From Streptomyces sp. NRRL S-455 (lineage in GTDB: Bacteria; Actinomycetota; Actinomycetes; Streptomycetales; Streptomycetaceae), in NCBI RefSeq assembly GCF_000717875.1, contig NZ_JOCT01000004.1, positions 62,001-126,000 of the forward strand: a stretch of DNA of 64,000 nt. Direction: 5' to 3'. Numbering within the stretch: the stretch's first letter is position 1; every line of letters starts with the position of its first letter. The notes beneath the pieces are model-generated. The model searched no databases. It was not told where the DNA came from and worked only from the letters and a program-made list of their open reading frames with translations. Both the position numbers and the translations under genes were made by a program. Below are positions 1-7,551 of the stretch, piece after piece.

Positions 1-813
1 GGCCCGGTCGCGATCGACGCGTCCTCCTCGTCGCAGTTCGTGAGCGCCCTGCTGCTGTCCGGCCCCCGCTACAACCAGGGCGTCGAGGTCCGCCACACCG
101 GCACCGCCCTGCCCTCCATGCCGCACATCCGCATGACCGTCGACATGCTGCGCGCGGTCGGCGCCCAGGTGGACACGCCCGAGTCGGGCGGCGAGCCGAA
201 CGTCTGGCGGGTCACTCCGGGCGCCCTGCTCGGCCGGGACCTGGTCATCGAGCCGGACCTGTCCAACGCCCAGCCGTTCCTGGCGGCGGCGCTGGTGACC
301 GGCGGCAAGGTCGTCATCCCGGACTGGCCGGCCCACACCACCCAGCCCGGTGACCGGCTGCGCGAGATCTTCACCGAGATGGGTGGCTCCTGCGAACTGA
401 CCGAGTACGGGCTGGTGTTCACCGGCTCCGGCTCGGTCCACGGCATCGACGTCGATCTGAGCGAGGTCGGCGAGCTGACGCCGGGCATCGCGGCGGTCGC
501 GGCCCTCGCGGACTCCCCGTCGACGCTGCGCGGCGTGGCCCATCTGCGGCTGCACGAGACGGACCGGCTGGCCGCGCTGACGAAGGAGATCAACGAGCTC
601 GGCGGCGACGTCACCGAGACCGCCGACGGTCTGCACATCCGCCCGCGCCGTCTGCACGGCGGGGTCTTCCACACCTACGACGACCACCGCATGGCCACGG
701 CCGGCGCGGTCATCGGCCTCGCGGTGGAGGGAGTGCAGATCGAGAACGTGGCGACGACGGCGAAGACCCTGCCCGACTTCCCCGACCTGTGGACCGGGAT
801 GCTCGGGGCGTAG
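1..813 (+). CDS. aroA: 3-phosphoshikimate 1-carboxyvinyltransferase (EPSP synthase), C-terminal part
   Basis: Transfers enolpyruvate from PEP to shikimate-3-phosphate in the cytoplasmic shikimate (aromatic amino acid) pathway. The frame is open from base 1, so the gene starts upstream of the window and about 270 C-terminal residues are present; the GTG at 40 is only an internal valine. Family motifs are clear: [13 protein letters not shown] near the left edge, [10 protein letters not shown] around base 550 and DDHRMA around base 680, which are substrate-binding and catalytic loop segments of EPSP synthase. The stop lies 17 bases before rsgA, so the two may be co-transcribed, an order known in other streptomycetes. 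Confidence 0.96.
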   Translation, partial: GPVAIDASSSSQFVSALLLSGPRYNQGVEVRHTGTALPSMPHIRMTVDMLRAVGAQVDTPESGGEPNVWRVTPGALLGRDLVIEPDLSNAQPFLAAALVTGGKVVIPDWPAHTTQPGDRLREIFTEMGGSCELTEYGLVFTGSGSVHGIDVDLSEVGELTPGIAAVAALADSPSTLRGVAHLRLHETDRLAALTKEINELGGDVTETADGLHIRPRRLHGGVFHTYDDHRMATAGAVIGLAVEGVQIENVATTAKTLPDFPDLWTGMLGA

Positions 814-830
814 GACGCAGGGATCACGTC

Positions 831-1841
831 ATGCGCCGCTACGGCAAGCACACCGACGAGGACGACATCCGCACCCGCCCGGGCCGCCGGAACACCCGGC
901 CCCGGACCAACATCCGGCCCAAGCACGAGGACGCCGCCGAGGGCCTCGTCCTCACCGTCGACCGGGGCCGGCTGACCTGCCTCGTCGAGGACCGTGTGGT
1001 CATGGCGATGAAGGCCCGCGAGCTGGGCCGGAAGGCGGCCGTGGTCGGCGACCGGGTGGCACTCGTCGGTGATCTTTCGGGCAAGAAGGACACGCTCGCG
1101 AGGATCGTGCGCATCGAGGAGCGGACGTCCGTGCTGCGTCGCACGGCGGACGACGACGATCCGTTCGAGCGCGTGGTCGTCGCCAACGCCGACCAGCTCG
1201 CCGTCGTGACCGCCCTGGCCGATCCGGAGCCCCGCCCCCGGCTGATCGACCGCTGCCTCGTCGCCGCCTACGACGGTGGTCTCGATCCGCTGCTGGTGCT
1301 GACCAAGTCGGACCTCGCCCCGCCGGACAAGCTGCTGGAGCTCTACGGCGACCTCGACATCCCCTACGTCGTCACCAGCCGCGAGGAGCTGCAGAGCGGT
1401 GTCGCCGTCGAGCGGGTGCGGGAGGAGCTCGACGGCAAGATCACCGCGTTCGTCGGCCACTCCGGTGTCGGTAAGACGACCCTGGTCAACGCGCTGGTGC
1501 CGGAGGAGCGACGGCGGTCGACCGGGCATGTGAACGCGGTGACGGGCCGGGGCCGGCACACCACCACCTCGGCGCTGGCGCTGCCGCTGGCGGGCGGCGA
1601 CGGATGGGTGATCGACACACCGGGTGTGCGGTCCTTCGGGCTGAACCACGTGGACCCGTCCCGGGTCATCCACGCCTTCCCCGACCTGGAGACGGGCACC
1701 GAGGGCTGTCCGCGCGCGTGCAGCCACGACGAGCCGGACTGCGCGCTGGACGCGTGGGTGGCCGAGGGGCACGCGGACCCGGCGCGGCTGTTCTCGCTGC
1801 GGCGGCTGCTGGCCACGCGGGAGCGGAAGGAAGGCGACTGA
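831..1841 (+). CDS. rsgA: Ribosome small subunit-dependent GTPase A
   Basis: Circularly permuted GTPase of 336 residues that assists late 30S subunit maturation. The G motifs come in permuted order: TKSD (G4) precedes the P-loop GHSGVGKTTL (residues 209-218), followed by DTPG (G3). A C-terminal zinc knuckle with the pattern CPRACSH...C is present near residue 290. The ATG at 831 is chosen over an in-frame GTG at 789, because 789 lies inside aroA and its extra residues do not resemble the family; a weak GGGA site precedes 831. It directly follows aroA and is probably read from the same transcript. Confidence 0.93.
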   Translation: MRRYGKHTDEDDIRTRPGRRNTRPRTNIRPKHEDAAEGLVLTVDRGRLTCLVEDRVVMAMKARELGRKAAVVGDRVALVGDLSGKKDTLARIVRIEERTSVLRRTADDDDPFERVVVANADQLAVVTALADPEPRPRLIDRCLVAAYDGGLDPLLVLTKSDLAPPDKLLELYGDLDIPYVVTSREELQSGVAVERVREELDGKITAFVGHSGVGKTTLVNALVPEERRRSTGHVNAVTGRGRHTTTSALALPLAGGDGWVIDTPGVRSFGLNHVDPSRVIHAFPDLETGTEGCPRACSHDEPDCALDAWVAEGHADPARLFSLRRLLATRERKEGD

Positions 1842-1879
1842 CCTCCGCGTTGTTTGTCATGGCGCGTGGACGGTAAGTG

Positions 1880-1885
1880 CATAAT
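1880..1885 (+). promoter_or_regulatory. Possible -10 element of the SMR exporter gene
   Basis: CATAAT matches five of six bases of the vegetative -10 consensus. No convincing -35 lies at normal spacing. It would give a leader of about 100 bases with short self-complementary stretches (for example ACCG-N6-CGGT). No known guanidine riboswitch class could be recognised in it. Confidence 0.3.
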
Positions 1886-1988
1886 CGCACCAAGCCGGGC
1901 GCAAGACCGACCAGAGGCTGAAAAGTCCGGCGGAGCAGCTCAAACCGACTGAGCGGTCACTGAACGTGGGACACGGGAGGAACGACTC

Positions 1989-2312
1989 ATGGCGTGGCTG
2001 CTGGTCATCGTGGCCGGGTTGCTGGAGACCGGCTTCGCCGTGTGTCTCAAGCTGTCACACGGCTTCACACGGCTCTGGCCGACTGTCGCGTTCTGCGTCT
2101 TCGCCCTCGGCAGCTTCGGACTGCTGACCCTGTCGCTGAAGAAGCTCGACGTGGGGCCCGCCTACGCCGTGTGGACGGGTATCGGCGCGGCGGGCACGGC
2201 GATCTACGGCATGGTGTTCCTGGGCGACCTGGTGTCGACGCTGAAGATCGTGTCGATCAGTCTCGTCATCATCGGAGTGATCGGGTTGCAGCTGTCGGGG
2301 TCGGCGCACTGA
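1989..2312 (+). CDS. Small multidrug resistance (SMR) family exporter, Gdx/QacE type
   Basis: Four-helix inner-membrane proton antiporter of 107 residues, the usual SMR length. The essential membrane glutamate is E13 in GLLETGF, and the family segment AYAVWTGIG is present. Members export guanidinium (Gdx/SugE) or quaternary ammonium compounds; the sequence alone does not decide which. A strong GGGAGGAA ribosome binding site precedes the ATG. The gene converges on a TetR regulator 7 bases away, an arrangement often seen with drug-responsive exporters, although the two promoters are then not shared. Confidence 0.9.
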   Translation: MAWLLVIVAGLLETGFAVCLKLSHGFTRLWPTVAFCVFALGSFGLLTLSLKKLDVGPAYAVWTGIGAAGTAIYGMVFLGDLVSTLKIVSISLVIIGVIGLQLSGSAH

Positions 2313-2319
2313 CGTCCGG

Positions 2320-2925
2320 TCAGCCCGGCTGCCGCTGAAGGGCGCCGCGGACCAGGTCGGCGACGCCGCCGTCGCCTGGGGGTGCGGCCACACAGGACAG
2401 GGCGAGCCGGACGGCGAGCTCGCAGGAGCGGGCCAGGTCCGCGGTGTCGGACCTGGGAGTGCCGGGTCCGGCCAGGACGCTGACGGCGCGGTCGCGGACG
2501 AGGCTGACGAAGTCGCCGGGTGAGGGCAGCGGACCGTCCGCGCGGCGCTGGGCCGGTACGGCGGAGGTGGAGGGGACGGCCGACAGCGCCGGGGAGGGCA
2601 GCCGTTCACTCCAGCAGCCCGTGAGCATGGCGCGGACCAGAGAGTTCTCGCGGGCCACGGACGTCGTCCACTCGGCGGTGGCGGTGAGCCGGTCACGGGG
2701 ATCACTGTGTGTGGCGAGAGCGCGGTCGACCCCGGCGAGATACCCGTCGGCCTCCCTCCTCACGAGCGCCCGGGCGAGCCCGTCCTTGCTGCCGAACTCG
2801 TTGTACAGCGTCTGCCGGGACACCCCCGCCGCCGCGGCCACGTCCACCATGCGTACGGCGGGCCACGGTCGGCGCGCCAGCGCCGTGTAAGCGGCATCGA
2901 GCAGAGACTCCCGCGCTGCAGGCAT
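2320..2925 (-). CDS. TetR family transcriptional regulator
   Basis: 201-residue regulator with an N-terminal TetR helix-turn-helix (residues 8-55; core [14 protein letters not shown]) and an unassigned C-terminal ligand-binding domain. Two ATG codons stand in tandem; the second (2925) has the better spacing (5 bases) from GGGGAGG and is preferred over 2928. The gene points toward the SMR exporter and ends 7 bases from it. A role in controlling that exporter is inference from position only; the opposite neighbour is hisN. Confidence 0.88.
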   Translation of the reverse strand: MPAARESLLDAAYTALARRPWPAVRMVDVAAAAGVSRQTLYNEFGSKDGLARALVRREADGYLAGVDRALATHSDPRDRLTATAEWTTSVARENSLVRAMLTGCWSERLPSPALSAVPSTSAVPAQRRADGPLPSPGDFVSLVRDRAVSVLAGPGTPRSDTADLARSCELAVRLALSCVAAPPGDGGVADLVRGALQRQPG

Positions 2926-2960
2926 CATCGCCTCCCCTTGGGGCGAGCGGTTGTGCGCCC

Positions 2961-2989
2961 AGATTTGACGCGCCCGGAACCACTGTCAA
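2961..2989 (-). promoter_or_regulatory. Candidate promoter of the tetR gene
   Basis: On the minus strand a perfect -35 TTGACA (2989-2984) is followed after 17 bases by AAATCT (2966-2961). The -35 sits within an interrupted inverted repeat (TTGAC...GTCAA, 15-base spacer) that could act as the operator. The -10 match is weak. The rest of the 264-base gap up to hisN shows nothing recognisable. Confidence 0.4.
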
Positions 2990-3192
2990 GGGTTCGCGAG
3001 CGCGTGCGGGGGCGCGTTTCGGCCTTGTCGCGCGGGGAGTTCGCCGCCTCTCCGGGGGGTGCGGGTCGTGGCCGGTGCACTCCTCGCCTCAGTCCCCGGC
3101 ACTCCGTGAACGCCGAGCCCCCACAACGCCCCCACACCCGCCCACAAGCCCTCGGTAGCCCCACCCCCACCTCGGCGGATACCGTTCGTCAC

Positions 3193-3993
3193 ATGCCCGA
3201 TTACCTCGACGACCTGCGTCTCGCCCACGTCCTCGCCGATGCCGCCGACGCCGCGACGACGGACCGGTTCAAGGCCCTCGACCTCAAGGTCGAGACCAAA
3301 CCGGACATGACGCCGGTGACCGAAGCGGACAAGGCCGCGGAAGAACTCATCCGCGGTCAACTCCAGCGCGCCCGCCCCCGGGACGCGATCCTCGGCGAGG
3401 AGTACGGCGTCGAGGGCACCGGCCCCCGCCGCTGGGTGATCGACCCCATCGACGGCACCAAGAACTACGTCCGCGGCGTCCCCGTCTGGGCCACGCTGAT
3501 CGCCCTCATGGAAGCCGGCGAGGGCGGCTTCCAGCCCGTCGTCGGCGTGGTCTCCGCTCCCGCGCTCGGCCGCCGCTGGTGGGCCGCCAAGGGCCACGGC
3601 GCCTTCACCGGCCGAAGCCTCACGAAGGCGTCCCCCCTCCAGGTCTCCCGCGTCTCCAAGCTCTCCGACGCCTCCTTCGCGTACTCCTCCCTCAGTGGCT
3701 GGGAGGAGCAGGGCCGCCTGGACGGCTTCCTGGACCTGACCCGCGAGGTCTGGCGCACGCGGGCGTACGGTGACTTCTGGCCGTACATGATGGTCGCGGA
3801 AGGCTCCGTCGACATGTGCGCCGAGCCGGAGCTGTCGCTGTGGGACATGGCCGCGACGGGGATCATCGTCACGGAGGCCGGCGGCAGTTTCACCGGGCTC
3901 GACGGCCGCCCCGGCCCGCACAGCGGCAACGCGGCCGCGTCGAACGGTCTGCTGCACGACGAGCTGCTCGGGTATCTCAACCAGCGCTACTGA
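3193..3993 (+). CDS. hisN: Histidinol-phosphatase, inositol monophosphatase family
   Basis: 266-residue Mg2+-dependent phosphatase that removes phosphate from L-histidinol phosphate, the HisN-type enzyme used by actinobacteria. The family metal-binding signatures are visible: EEYG near residue 67, DPIDGTKNY starting at residue 84, and [15 protein letters not shown] near residue 217. An open frame extends upstream to 2707 but covers non-conserved sequence across the tetR promoter, so the ATG at 3193 ([11 protein letters not shown]) is the start. The specificity is taken from actinobacterial orthologues, since inositol phosphatases share the same motifs. Confidence 0.88.
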   Translation: MPDYLDDLRLAHVLADAADAATTDRFKALDLKVETKPDMTPVTEADKAAEELIRGQLQRARPRDAILGEEYGVEGTGPRRWVIDPIDGTKNYVRGVPVWATLIALMEAGEGGFQPVVGVVSAPALGRRWWAAKGHGAFTGRSLTKASPLQVSRVSKLSDASFAYSSLSGWEEQGRLDGFLDLTREVWRTRAYGDFWPYMMVAEGSVDMCAEPELSLWDMAATGIIVTEAGGSFTGLDGRPGPHSGNAAASNGLLHDELLGYLNQRY

Positions 3994-4121
3994 GCCCCCG
4001 GCCGCACCGAGCGCCCCCTTGTTGACCCTCCCTTTACCTGCCACTCTGAGAGTCCGCCCGCTTGTGAAAATGTGAAGAGATGAACAAACGGCGGGGACAC
4101 TCCCAGGAGGTGGCTCCATTC

Positions 4122-4514
4122 ATGCTCGTCCGTGACGCCATGAGCACCGTCGTCCTCACGATCGGCCCGACCCACACCCTTCGCCAGGCCGCCACGCTGA
4201 TGTCCGCCCGCAAGGTCGGTGCGGCCGTCGTCCATGACCCCGACGCCGGCGGCATCGGCATCCTCACCGAACGCGACATCCTGAACTCCGTGGGTCTGGG
4301 GCAGGACCCGGACACGGAGCGCGCCCACGCCCACACCACGACCGACGTCGTGTTCGCAGCACCGGCCTGGACCCTGGAGGAGGCGGCCCGCGCCATGACG
4401 CACGGCGGCTTCCGTCATCTCATCGTGCTGGACCGTGACGAGCCCGCCGGCATCGTCTCGGTCCGCGACATCATCCGCTGCTGGGTACCGGCACGCCAGC
4501 AGGTGCCCGCCTGA
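4122..4514 (+). CDS. CBS domain pair protein
   Basis: 130-residue protein made almost entirely of two CBS motifs (about residues 8-58 and 75-125), a module that usually binds adenosyl ligands. Both copies carry the typical GI(V/L)(T/S)xRDI ending (GILTERDIL; GIVSVRDII). Start 4122 (MLVRDAMS) has AGGAGG 11 bases upstream; an in-frame ATG at 4080 would place that site inside the gene. The function in the cell is unknown. A strong terminator follows directly, so it is probably monocistronic. Confidence 0.85.
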   Translation: MLVRDAMSTVVLTIGPTHTLRQAATLMSARKVGAAVVHDPDAGGIGILTERDILNSVGLGQDPDTERAHAHTTTDVVFAAPAWTLEEAARAMTHGGFRHLIVLDRDEPAGIVSVRDIIRCWVPARQQVPA

Positions 4515-4522
4515 CAGCGCGT

Positions 4523-4555
4523 ACGGGCCGGGCCTCCCTGGGAGACCCGGCCCGT
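4523..4555 (+). terminator. Hairpin terminator after the CBS gene
   Basis: Perfect 10-bp stem ACGGGCCGGG / CCCGGCCCGT with a 13-base loop, 8 bases after the stop codon. Confidence 0.75.
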
Positions 4556-4585
4556 TCCCGCGACCGGCGATCCACCCCTCCTGCA

Positions 4586-4600
4586 TTAGATGTTGTCTAA
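4586..4600 (+). promoter_or_regulatory. Fur/PerR-like operator in front of the Fur-family gene
   Basis: TTAGATGTTGTCTAA is a 15-base interrupted palindrome (TTAGA-N5-TCTAA) with the 7-1-7 layout of Fur and PerR boxes. It lies 66 bases before the start codon in an AT-richer patch. A possible -10 (TAGGCT, 4654-4659) would give an almost leaderless message. Negative autoregulation is the usual arrangement for this family. Confidence 0.55.
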
Positions 4601-4666
4601 AGCCAGCAGCACTCTAACTTCACACCTGTTCGGGACCTGGTCCCTTTTGCTGTTAGGCTGGTGGTC

Positions 4667-5083
4667 ATGAGTGACCTTCTGGAACGGCTGCGCGGACGCG
4701 GTTGGCGGATGACCGCGCAGCGACGCGTCGTGGCCGAGGTCCTCGACGGCGAACACGTCCATCTGACGGCCGACGAGGTCCACGCCCGGGCCGTCACCAA
4801 GCTGCCCGAGATCTCCCGGGCGACCGTCTACAACACGCTGGGCGAGCTCGTGACCCTCGGCGAGGTGATCGAGGTCTCGACCGACCAGCGCGCCAAGCGG
4901 TACGACCCGAACGCCCACCGGCCGCACCACCACCTGGTCTGCGCCCGGTGCGGCGCGATCCGGGACGTCCACCCGACCGGCAACCCCTTGGCGGACCTCC
5001 CCGAGTCGGAGCGCTTCGGCTTCACGGTCTCGGACGTCGAGGTGACATACCGCGGCGTCTGCCCCAACTGCGTGGCCGCCTAG
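4667..5083 (+). CDS. Fur family metalloregulator (CatR/PerR-like)
   Basis: 138-residue DNA-binding repressor. The N-terminal winged helix includes RMTAQRRVV and ISRATVYNTLGEL. The C-terminal metal-binding domain has HHH at residues 87-89, CARC (C92, C95) and CPNC (C132, C135); the four cysteines form the structural zinc site found in PerR/CatR and many Fur proteins. Whether it senses iron or peroxide cannot be settled from sequence. No catalase gene is adjacent, which would be expected for CatR proper. ATG 4667 is preferred over GTG 4661. Confidence 0.9.
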   Translation: MSDLLERLRGRGWRMTAQRRVVAEVLDGEHVHLTADEVHARAVTKLPEISRATVYNTLGELVTLGEVIEVSTDQRAKRYDPNAHRPHHHLVCARCGAIRDVHPTGNPLADLPESERFGFTVSDVEVTYRGVCPNCVAA

Positions 5084-5101
5084 CCACCCTCACACGCATC
5101 A

Positions 5102-5129
5102 AGCCCCGGCACCTGTCAGTGCCGGGGCT
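5102..5129 (+). terminator. Hairpin terminator after the Fur-family gene
   Basis: 11-bp perfect stem AGCCCCGGCAC / GTGCCGGGGCT around a 6-base loop, 19 bases after the stop codon. Confidence 0.75.
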
Positions 5130-5160
5130 CCGCGCGTCTCTGAAGACACCTCGAACACAC

Positions 5161-5194
5161 CCAGGGCCGGAACCCTTGTGGATTCCGGCCCTGG
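5161..5194 (-). terminator. Hairpin terminator of the first initiator tRNA
   Basis: 12-bp perfect stem CCAGGGCCGGAA / TTCCGGCCCTGG, 8 bases beyond the 3' end of the minus-strand tRNA. Confidence 0.7.
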
Positions 5195-5202
5195 GCCTTC
5201 AG

Positions 5203-5276
5203 TAGCGGGGACAGGATTTGAACCTGCGACCTCTGGGTTATGAGCCCAGCGAGCTACCGAGCTGCTCCACCCCGCG
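5203..5276 (-). tRNA. tRNA-fMet (CAU), initiator, copy 1
   Basis: A 74-base cloverleaf on the minus strand: acceptor CGCGGGG with CCCCGC, D arm GAGC...GCTC, anticodon stem CTGGG/CCCAG with loop CTCATAA (anticodon CAT), T arm GCAGG-TTCAAAT-CCTGT, and discriminator A. Initiator marks are the unpaired first position (C1 against U72) and three consecutive G-C pairs closing the anticodon loop. No CCA is encoded. It is identical to the second copy at 7421-7494. Confidence 0.96.
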
Positions 5277-5369
5277 TCGGTGAATGAAACGTTACGTGAT
5301 CGCGGAGGGCAGATGCAAATCGGTTGGATGAGCCACGCGCCCGCGGCCCCGCCTGGCCGCGGGCGGGCG

Positions 5370-7187
5370 TCACGCGGACAGCTCCTGCCGAAGCGCATCC
5401 CGCAACCGCTCCGCCCGCTCCGCCACGGACGCCGGCCCGAGCGACACCGCCCGCTCGGCCCACCGCTGCCCCTCCGCCAGCTCCCCCCGACGCGCGTAGA
5501 CGAGGGCCAGCCGCAACGCCGCCCGCCCGTGCCCGGCGTCAGCCGCCCGAGTCCACCACACCGCGGCCTCGGGCTCACTCCCCTCCCGAGCCAACAGCAG
5601 CCCCAGGTTGAACGCACCGTTCCGCGACCCGGCCTCGGCCGCCTCCCGATACCACCGAGCCGCCTCGACGACATCTCCCCGGGCCGCCGCCAGCATGCCG
5701 ACCCGCACCTGCGCCCGGCGATGCCCCTGCGTGGCAGCCCGCTCGTACCACTCCTCGCACTCGCTGCGCCGGTGCACCGGCTCCCCCAGCTCGTGAGCCG
5801 GCTCCGGCGGCCGCCGTGCGTCGAGCACGGTCGCCAGCCGGTACGCGGCCTCGGCGCTGCCGCCCCCGGCCGCACACCGCAGGTGCCGCTCGGCCTCCTG
5901 CTCGTCACCCTCCCGCAGCCGCGCCATGCCGACCTGGAGCGCCGCCTCGGTGTGCCCGGCGGCAGCGGCCCGCTCGTACCAGCCGAGTGCGGCCTTCTCC
6001 TCGCCCCGCCCGGCGTGCAGGATGCCCAGGTTGAACGCGGCGTCCACGCTTCCGGCTTCCGCGGCCTTGGAGAACCAGGGCTCCGCGCCCGTCTCGTCCC
6101 CGCCCCTCAGCAGCAGGATGGCCAGCGCGTTCGCGGCCTCCCGGTGCCCGGCGTAGGCCGCCTGCCGGTACCACTGCTCGGCCTGCGGCGTCCGCCCCTG
6201 CTCGGCACAGAGCAACCCCAGGTTGTACGCGCCGTTCACGTCACCCGCGTCCATCGCGGCCCGGTACCACCGCTCGGCGGTCTGGGTCTCGCCCCGCTCG
6301 GCGTGCAGCGCGCCCAGCGCGTTCGCCGCGTTGCCGTCGCCGTCCTGGGCGGCCCGCAGCCACCACACGGCGGCGTTCTCCGTGTCGCCCGCGTCACGCA
6401 GCAGGAACCCGAGGGCACAGGCGGCCCGGGCCTCGCCGTCCTTGGCGGACGTCAGGTACCAGCGCCCGGCCTCCTTGAGCTCACCGCGCTTCTCCAGGAT
6501 CGTCCCGAGATGCAGTGCGGCTCTGCGGTGCCCGCGCGCGGCGGCCTGCCGATACCACTGCTCGGCCTCCTCCGGCACCGGGACACCGTTGTCACCACCG
6601 GCCTCCGGCGCCGCCTTGCGGTCCAGCGCCCGCGCCAGCCGGTACGCCGCCTCCCGGTGCCCGCGCTCGGCCGCCACCCGCATCCACTTCTCGGCCGCGC
6701 CGTCACCGCGGTGCTCCAGCAGGTCGGCGAGGGCGTACGCGCCCAGGGTGTGGCCCTGTTCCGCGGACTGCCGCAGCCAGTACTCGGCGGCGGGTTCGTC
6801 ACCGCGCTCGCGGTGGTGCCGACCGAGGGCGTGCGCGGCCGCCGCGGATCCGGCGACGGCGGCGACCCGCCACCATCCCGCGGCCTCGTCGGGGTAGCCG
6901 CGCTGATGGAGCAGGACTCCGAGGTTGTTGGCGGCGGCCCGGTCGCCCGCAGCGGTGGCGGCACGCAAATGGGGTTCGGCACCGTCGAGATCACCACGGC
7001 GCAGCAGAATGGCCCCGAGGACACTCATCGCCTCGACGTCGCCGGCCTCCGCGGCGAGCCGCTGACGCAGCTCTTCCGCGTCGGCGATTTCCCCGGTCTC
7101 GTCCGGGGTGTCGGTGTCCTCCCGGCTGGAAGGCTGCACAAAACGCCCTGTCTCGAACAGAGTTCCCTTGTCCCCCATAACGTCCAT
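5370..7187 (-). CDS. Sel1/TPR repeat protein
   Basis: 605-residue soluble protein built from about 14 Sel1-like (TPR-type) helical repeats of roughly 34-36 residues, with repeating cores such as A(E/V)xWYRxAAxxGHxxAAxxLG. A short acidic N-terminal segment precedes them. No signal peptide, membrane helix or catalytic domain is visible, so a scaffold or protein-binding role is the most that can be inferred. The ATG at 7187 has AGGTGG upstream; the ATG at 7178 is an alternative. It sits between two identical initiator tRNA genes on the same strand, an arrangement that separates it from the other protein genes. Confidence 0.88.
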   Translation of the reverse strand: MDVMGDKGTLFETGRFVQPSSREDTDTPDETGEIADAEELRQRLAAEAGDVEAMSVLGAILLRRGDLDGAEPHLRAATAAGDRAAANNLGVLLHQRGYPDEAAGWWRVAAVAGSAAAAHALGRHHRERGDEPAAEYWLRQSAEQGHTLGAYALADLLEHRGDGAAEKWMRVAAERGHREAAYRLARALDRKAAPEAGGDNGVPVPEEAEQWYRQAAARGHRRAALHLGTILEKRGELKEAGRWYLTSAKDGEARAACALGFLLRDAGDTENAAVWWLRAAQDGDGNAANALGALHAERGETQTAERWYRAAMDAGDVNGAYNLGLLCAEQGRTPQAEQWYRQAAYAGHREAANALAILLLRGGDETGAEPWFSKAAEAGSVDAAFNLGILHAGRGEEKAALGWYERAAAAGHTEAALQVGMARLREGDEQEAERHLRCAAGGGSAEAAYRLATVLDARRPPEPAHELGEPVHRRSECEEWYERAATQGHRRAQVRVGMLAAARGDVVEAARWYREAAEAGSRNGAFNLGLLLAREGSEPEAAVWWTRAADAGHGRAALRLALVYARRGELAEGQRWAERAVSLGPASVAERAERLRDALRQELSA

Positions 7188-7349
7188 CGTCGCACCACCT
7201 GCAACCTGGGTACACCTGGTATACCGCAGCCAGTGAGGTCACTACAGCGTTTTGTCGACATGCCCACAGAGAGACAAGTCAAACACAGATCCCCCAACTC
7301 GCCCTTGCGGCGCGGCCGCAGCAAGCGTCAGCACATGCGTTCACACATC

Positions 7350-7388
7350 ACGAAGGCCCGGATTCCTTTGTGGAATCCGGGCCTTCGT
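7350..7388 (-). terminator. Hairpin terminator of the second initiator tRNA
   Basis: 17-bp perfect stem (7350-7366 with 7372-7388) and a 5-base loop, downstream of the tRNA at 7421-7494. It lies between that tRNA and the repeat-protein gene, insulating the two. Confidence 0.75.
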
Positions 7389-7420
7389 GTCGCGCCGTCG
7401 CTTGGACATCGCGACTTCAG

Positions 7421-7494
7421 TAGCGGGGACAGGATTTGAACCTGCGACCTCTGGGTTATGAGCCCAGCGAGCTACCGAGCTGCTCCACCCCGCG
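7421..7494 (-). tRNA. tRNA-fMet (CAU), initiator, copy 2
   Basis: Base-for-base identical to the tRNA at 5203-5276, including the C1/U72 mismatch and the GGG/CCC pairs of the anticodon stem. The flanking terminator differs in sequence (17-bp stem), so the duplication is old or only the tRNA is under selection. Confidence 0.96.
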
Positions 7495-7551
7495 CCGTTG
7501 TGTTCACAACCGTATCACGGCGCGGGATGGGCGTCTGACCAGGCCAGGGAC

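Noticed and set aside
1842..1988. Guanidine riboswitch before the SMR gene
   Set aside because: None of the ykkC class I, II or III sequence signatures could be recognised by eye.
2707..3192. N-terminal extension of hisN
   Set aside because: Overlaps the tetR gene antisense and its promoter; no family similarity before MPDYLDD.
5280..7439. 719-codon plus-strand open frame over the Sel1 gene
   Set aside because: It runs antisense to clear Sel1 repeats and over both a tRNA and its terminator; proline/arginine-rich shadow of a G+C-rich gene.
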